A stretch of 22,143 nt of DNA from Trichomonas tenax (Eukaryota; Parabasalia; Trichomonadida; Trichomonadidae), in contig JALKBU010000873.1 in NCBI GenBank assembly GCA_023091735.1, positions 1-22,143 on the forward strand. The letters run 5' to 3'. Shown one piece after another: positions 18,500 to 22,143 of the stretch. Position 1 is the first letter of the stretch; every line of letters starts with the position of its first letter. Made by a program: the position numbers and the translations under genes. The notes under the pieces are model-generated. The model ran no database searches. It was not told where the DNA came from and was given only the letters and a program-made list of their open reading frames with translations.

Positions 18500-19273
18500 T
18501 CATGACTGGAGTATGGATAATTCATTAATTGGAACAACATTTTCATCGAAAAACGCCAATATAATGTTGCCATTCTTGCGCAATCCGGTGAGCTTTACGT
18601 CGTCTTTAAACGACACTCGCGTTAAATTCTCCCAATCCGTTGTTGGAAGTTCCAATGATTTGCATCTTCCTGAGGAAGTGTAGAAATAAGGAAGCAAACA
18701 CGATCCATCGCCGGACGAAATGGAAGATCGCTCTCCCTGCTTGACTTGGTATTGAGACAATCCCGGTGTTATATCATAAACTTGAGAAAACATGTTCATG
18801 TATGGATCGAGGTGTGCTGTGGCCATATGGTCGATGATTCTGTTGTATGAGTATGTTCCACATGCGAAAGTAATGCTTGTTGACTTTTCGATGATTGATT
18901 TTTCTTTTGTGCAAAGGAACACATCGCAATTCTGCGAGTTCCTGATCCTAAACTGTTTGCACACGACAGTGAACTGGCAGTCAGTGCAGTTTATCACTTG
19001 AATTGTATTTCGAACTGTTGCTAATGCGAATGTGCAATGGCTACAGTTCATGATTGTCATTCTATCTGATATATCGGACACATAGACTGCGCAGCTGGAT
19101 AAGTTTTGTGCTTCGAAGGACCTTCCTTGAATTCTGCCAACATCGAAATGTAATTTGATGCCTGTTGAATCTTTAACTTTAACGATATCATCACTGTATT
19201 GCCTGACGTGGCCTTTCTTTATATCACTCGATGGCTTCATCGGAGTGTCGCTCATTGACTCTGCACAACCCAT
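18500..19273 (-). CDS. RP2/TBCC-type C-CAP domain protein (probable ARL3-type GTPase-activating protein)
   Basis: 257 residues. The N-terminus MGCAES carries Gly2 and Cys3, as in human RP2, and predicts myristoylation plus palmitoylation and so membrane attachment. A C-CAP/cofactor-C beta-helix spans roughly 35-145, with repeated short strands (CAVYVSD, MNCSHCTF, INCTDCQF). It ends in the signature KQFRIRNSQNCDVFLC followed by KSIIEKSTSITFAC. Arg109 in QFR aligns with the catalytic arginine finger of RP2 (Arg118), and Glu129 with its conserved Glu. MFSQVYDITP matches the segment just after the helix in RP2. The known role of RP2 is GAP for ARL3, which releases lipidated proteins into cilia. 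The same job at the trichomonad flagellar base is inferred. The C-terminal nucleoside-diphosphate-kinase-like domain of human RP2 is not apparent, and the last 85 or so residues are divergent. A TCATA initiator match lies 11 bases before the ATG. Confidence 0.8.
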   Translation of the reverse strand: MGCAESMSDTPMKPSSDIKKGHVRQYSDDIVKVKDSTGIKLHFDVGRIQGRSFEAQNLSSCAVYVSDISDRMTIMNCSHCTFALATVRNTIQVINCTDCQFTVVCKQFRIRNSQNCDVFLCTKEKSIIEKSTSITFACGTYSYNRIIDHMATAHLDPYMNMFSQVYDITPGLSQYQVKQGERSSISSGDGSCLLPYFYTSSGRCKSLELPTTDWENLTRVSFKDDVKLTGLRKNGNIILAFFDENVVPINELSILQS

Positions 19274-19279
19274 TTATTT

Positions 19280-19284
19280 TATGA
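19280..19284 (-). promoter_or_regulatory. initiator element TCATA before the RP2-like ATG
   Basis: On the minus strand TCATA begins 11 bases upstream of the start codon. It matches the trichomonad initiator TCA-pyrimidine-A/T exactly and supports the chosen start. Confidence 0.5.
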
Positions 19285-19606
19285 AAAATTTTGGTCTTGT
19301 GATTTTTTTAATTTTGTTATGTGTCACGTTTTACCATTGTTCTGTATTTCTTGATATCTGTTCGATGCAGAGTGTAAATGAAGTAAAATTGAAATTGAAA
19401 AATTTACAAAATTTATTCTCTAAACATCTACATGATATGAAGAATACTTTTAGAATAAATTTGTTTTGAAAGCTTTACAAATGTGATTGTAGAAAAATTT
19501 TGGATGCATATAATGACCCAAAGAATAACATTTATTAGAAGAAAAAAATTATTTTGCCGTAAAATCAAATTATTTTAAACCATGAATCCGCATTCTTCTT
19601 CTTAAG
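19285..19606. other. A/T-rich upstream region of the RP2-like gene
   Basis: Nothing firm is seen. A plus-strand frame starting at 19281 has a hydrophobic N-terminus but overlaps the RP2 initiator and is discussed among the rejected items. Confidence 0.45.
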
Positions 19607-19738
19607 TTATTTCTGATTCTGATCACAAAAGCTATGAATGATCTTTTGATACTTGATGAGGATTTCATTTTTATCCAATTTTATCATAACCGGTTCATGC
19701 TTTGTCTTAGATTTGTTGTGCGTAATGTGGTTTTCATG
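19607..19738 (-). pseudogene. short coding-like relic, unrecognised
   Basis: 43 minus-strand codons lie between two stops and contain KSKTKHEPVMIKLDKNEIL and YQKIIHSFCDQNQK. After the TAA at 19609-19607 the same frame continues for another 13 codons (KKKNADSWFKII). The stretch has no start codon at its head, and a stop lies immediately upstream. It is probably a decayed gene fragment. The family is not recognised, and chance openness cannot be excluded. Confidence 0.22.
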
Positions 19739-20293
19739 TTAAGAAGACTTGAATGTATATATATAAAAAGAATCGATAAATTTTGAGGATCAAAACTCTA
19801 TTAATGATACTTATCCACTAAATTTTGAATACACTCATCTTATATAGTGTATATACAAACGATCATTGCATATATCCGCATGAAAAAGCTTTGACAATAT
19901 TCACATGTCACCAAACGCAATATGCTAACAGTACATTATTGCCATCCGCATAGAAATGCTATGAATCTTTCGGTATGATTTCATTCCTTAGATTAATTTT
20001 GTTTTGAATAAAATTTTCATTCTCGAATCACGAACTTAAATTTTTAAGTTCTATATCTGAATCTGAGTTCATTGGTCAATGATTTTCTATTCGTGAGAGT
20101 TTTGAGGATAAATTTCAACCCGAAGAGTTATCAAAAGTTGTTTCTTGAATTTACTAAAAAAGCAAAAGACAAAATTAAAACGAGAGAATCAAATTAAAAA
20201 TAGGATATCAAATTATCATGCTTCAAAAATTCAACATTCAACAAAATTATATCATTATAAGTTAAAATTTAGTGTAAAGTAGTATACGAAGTG
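19739..20293. other. A/T-rich spacer with weak open fragments
   Basis: No gene is called. On the plus strand near 20100-20285 two adjoining frames give charged, protein-like stretches (FEDKFQPEELSKVV, then KLKRENQIKNRISNY). This would suit a frameshifted relic but is below the level I would annotate. Confidence 0.4.
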
Positions 20294-20390
20294 TGCTTTT
20301 TAGGTCCGCTCAAAATTCTTCAATGTAGGGCTCGTTTCTCCGTTCCTCTCCCTCCACCAAAACAATTTATAACATCGTACCTAAAAAGCA
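20294..20390. repeat. inverted repeat, 12-bp arms
   Basis: TGCTTTTTAGGT at 20294-20305 is repeated exactly as its reverse complement at 20379-20390. One inner mismatch is followed by a matching CG. The 73-base interior is C/T-rich and less A/T-rich than its surroundings. It could be the two ends of a tiny MITE or a cruciform-forming sequence. The adjoining AGGTCCGCT echoes the end of the candidate element at 517. Confidence 0.5.
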
Positions 20391-20487
20391 ACATTTCATA
20401 TATGTTTATCACCAATTTAGAAAATTATCTAAACCCACTTATGATTTCATCCATTTTTCAATAATTTTTTTTTTCATTTACCCCTTA

Positions 20488-20533
20488 GCCCCTCAAAGGT
20501 GTCAGTTTGGGTCAAAGTGATACTGACAGGGGC
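20488..20533. repeat. G/C-rich stem-loop with a 7-nt bulge
   Basis: GCCCC (20488-20492), a 7-base bulge, and TGTCAGT (20500-20506) pair with the contiguous ACTGACAGGGGC (20522-20533) around a 15-base loop, giving 12 base pairs. It stands out because the DNA around it is almost entirely A/T, and it ends 7 bases before the small ORF at 20541. The role is unknown. A regulatory hairpin or an element end is possible. Confidence 0.5.
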
Positions 20534-20540
20534 GGAATTA

Positions 20541-20624
20541 ATGAGTAAAAATAAAAATTATAAAGTAAAGGTTTATGAGGGTATTGAAAAATTGAAAAAA
20601 AAACTAAAAAACGCAAAAACATAA
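20541..20624 (+). CDS. possible small basic ORF
   Basis: 27 codons from ATG to TAA, rich in Lys (it contains YKVKVYEGIEKLKKKL). It begins 7 bases after the G/C-rich stem-loop and precedes the acidic frameshifted gene on the same strand. The length alone is not significant in A-rich DNA, and only the position makes it worth listing. No family is recognised. Confidence 0.15.
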   Translation: MSKNKNYKVKVYEGIEKLKKKLKNAKT

Positions 20625-20833
20625 AAACAGTTGTTTTGAATATTGAATGTAAATAATCGTCAGCACGTTAGTGAAAATGTGCAGGGTTGCATAATGAACA
20701 AAAGTTATGAAAAATTGATTAAAATTTTATGTAAAATTTATGAAAAAAATAAAGATATTATAATAATGAATATTTTAAATATTATGAAAATTTTACGTTT
20801 GGAAAATTAGGTCTATTTTTTATTTTTCTATAA

Positions 20834-21282
20834 ATGACACAGAGAGTGAGAACGTCAGCAATTTTAAATTCTGATTTTACACATGATGAAATAAAAAATA
20901 TTTTAGATGAGGCAGAAATAGAGACAAGCAGTTATTATTTAAGAAATGTTAAGAGGTTTGTTGAGATGTTAAATGATTTGGATACGAAAGAGAAATTAAT
21001 AAAGAAGATATTTTAAGGTTTTTATCTCCAAAAGATGATTATGAAATTGATAATAATGTTTATGAAGAAAGAAGAGGAGAAGATGAATTTTATGAAAATG
21101 ATTTAAAGAAAGAGGAAGAGATAAGAAATGAAATTAATGAGCAGATAAAAGATGAACAATTGAGGGAGAAATATGTGAAAGATATGAATAGAGGAAATTT
21201 AGAAGATAATGAAAATTATATTAATGAATGGGATTTATTAAGTAGTCAATATTCTCCCAAAAATAATGATGACCCTTTTTAG
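20834..21282 (+). pseudogene. frameshifted small acidic protein gene ending in DDPF
   Basis: The first frame (60 codons, 20834-21016) has an alpha-helical look, with FTHDEIKNILDEAEIE and LRNVKRFVEMLNDLD. At its stop a second frame, shifted by -1, is open for nearly 90 codons to TAG 21280-21282. It is highly acidic with many Glu, Asp and Asn, and ends in QYSPKNNDDPF. A TAAA lies 7 bases past that TAG (21289-21292), and none lies at the first stop. The switch point is a TTTT run at 21011-21014, where one extra T would join the frames. A mutated gene or a sequence error is therefore likelier than programmed frameshifting. The acidic -DDPF end recalls the tips of bacterial and phage single-stranded-DNA-binding proteins, which is only a resemblance. 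No homologue is recognised. Confidence 0.5.
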
Positions 21283-22143
21283 TGCGGTTAAATTTGACAA
21301 GTTTATTAAACTTGAGAAGAATAACACACAGAGCTTATGTGTGAACGCTTGGAATACTTTTTTCCACAAAAGCTTAAAAAGCATATTTGTGATTAGATTT
21401 AACTATTTATCATCGGCAACAACATATTTTACGTTATAAAAATGCTATACAATGGGAATATAATATATTATAATGAGTAAAGCACATCATGGCAAATTAA
21501 TGTTTTTGATGCAAGGTATATCTAATATTTTAATGAAATATAGACTTTGTTAGCTAATTCTTTAATATATCATGCACAACCGTATTTTGTACATTGGGGT
21601 TCAATAACTTAGCAAAAAGTTAATCCAGTGAGTTAAAAAACGAGTGTCGCCGACTTTGCGTATCAATTTTAGACAAGCCAAATATAATTTTATTAATCTA
21701 GGGTAAATTTCATTGTTTTATAGATGACATATACTAAGTATGTATTATATATTCAAATGGCTTATTTATTATTGGCTTATCTTCGATATTCGTTCCAAAA
21801 AAATCAAATTCAAAAAAAAATGCTTGCTGAAAGTACTTAATATTTGTGTTCTTTTTTGCATCAATGGGAAAAATATATTTTTTCTGTACCCTTATAAAAA
21901 TGATCATGCAGGTGTATAGTATCTATGTTTCGAATATGGAGCAAAACCATCTATTTTTGGTTTGACGCCCTACCTCTATCAAGGCAACATTTTTCCTTCT
22001 ATAGTGTAGTCCCGCAGCCTTCATAACTTTTTATCTGATCAATATTTTTTCGATTTGAAAGTACTTTCATGTACATATTGATAGTTGTCTATCCAGTGGT
22101 ATAAGTGGCACAGTCTATATATCTATCAAATCATTGATTGCAT
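21283..22143. other. A/T-rich right flank
   Basis: No gene is supported on either strand. A short hairpin (CACACA and TGTGTG around a 7-base loop, about 21326-21344) follows the acidic gene. The rest has dense stops in all frames and no recognised element. Confidence 0.5.

Noticed and set aside
19281..19469. 62-codon plus-strand frame with a signal-peptide-like hydrophobic start
   Set aside because: It begins inside the RP2-like gene's initiator region, has no initiator of its own, and the rest is Lys/Asn/Leu-rich. T-rich codons give such hydrophobic runs by chance.
20834..21016. Programmed -1 ribosomal frameshifting between the two acidic-gene frames
   Set aside because: The junction (ATATTTTAAGG) does not form a good slippery heptamer, and no obvious stem-loop follows. 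A one-base indel in the T run explains it more simply.
1..22143. CRISPR array, tRNA, rRNA or spliceosomal introns
   Set aside because: No regularly spaced direct repeats with unique spacers, no tRNA cloverleaf and no rRNA-like stretch was seen. The genes read through without the trichomonad intron 5' and 3' motifs.

Overview
This looks like nuclear DNA of a parabasalid protist (a trichomonad, Trichomonas or Tritrichomonas type). The genes are intronless, including one open frame of 12.2 kb. They sit in very A/T-rich spacers. Stop codons overlap or lie close to a TAAA tetranucleotide, which is the trichomonad polyadenylation signal, and short TCA-type initiator-like sites lie a few bases upstream of start codons. 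The gene content (a flagellar dynein, an RP2/TBCC-type protein and a family S9-like alpha/beta hydrolase with a Lys/Glu-rich tail) also fits. The long spacers hint at Tritrichomonas rather than T. vaginalis, but the species cannot be fixed from this window.

Layout. Positions 1-1762 are spacer. They contain a long A tract, a candidate 1.09-kb element (517-1609) bounded by 22-bp inverted repeats whose outermost bases are TTAA, and an array of TGACA motifs spaced 20-21 bp just upstream of the first gene. Positions 1763-3115 (+) encode a serine hydrolase with an intact Ser-Asp-His triad. Its charged tail seems to continue out of frame to 3201. A headless gene remnant resembling WD40 repeats (3451-3725, -) lies directly behind the dynein stop. 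Positions 3726-15926 (-) hold a complete inner-arm-type axonemal dynein heavy chain of 4066 residues. AAA1 is intact, but both nucleotide-binding motifs of AAA3 are degenerate.

Positions 15927-18499 are spacer with one coding-like relic near 17.0-17.24 kb. Positions 18500-19273 (-) encode a small RP2-like protein with an N-terminal Met-Gly-Cys acylation signal and a conserved arginine finger. From 19274 to the end the DNA is mostly A/T-rich and non-genic. It holds a coding relic (19607-19738), inverted repeats at 20.3-20.5 kb, a small basic ORF, and a frameshifted acidic gene (20834-21282) whose second frame ends in Asp-Asp-Pro-Phe.

The dynein (an axonemal motor) and the RP2-like protein (probable GAP for an ARL3-type GTPase that delivers lipidated cargo to cilia) both point to flagellar function. 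They are on the same strand but 2.6 kb apart, and nothing shows that they are co-transcribed. The hydrolase is convergent with the dynein and shows no functional link to it.
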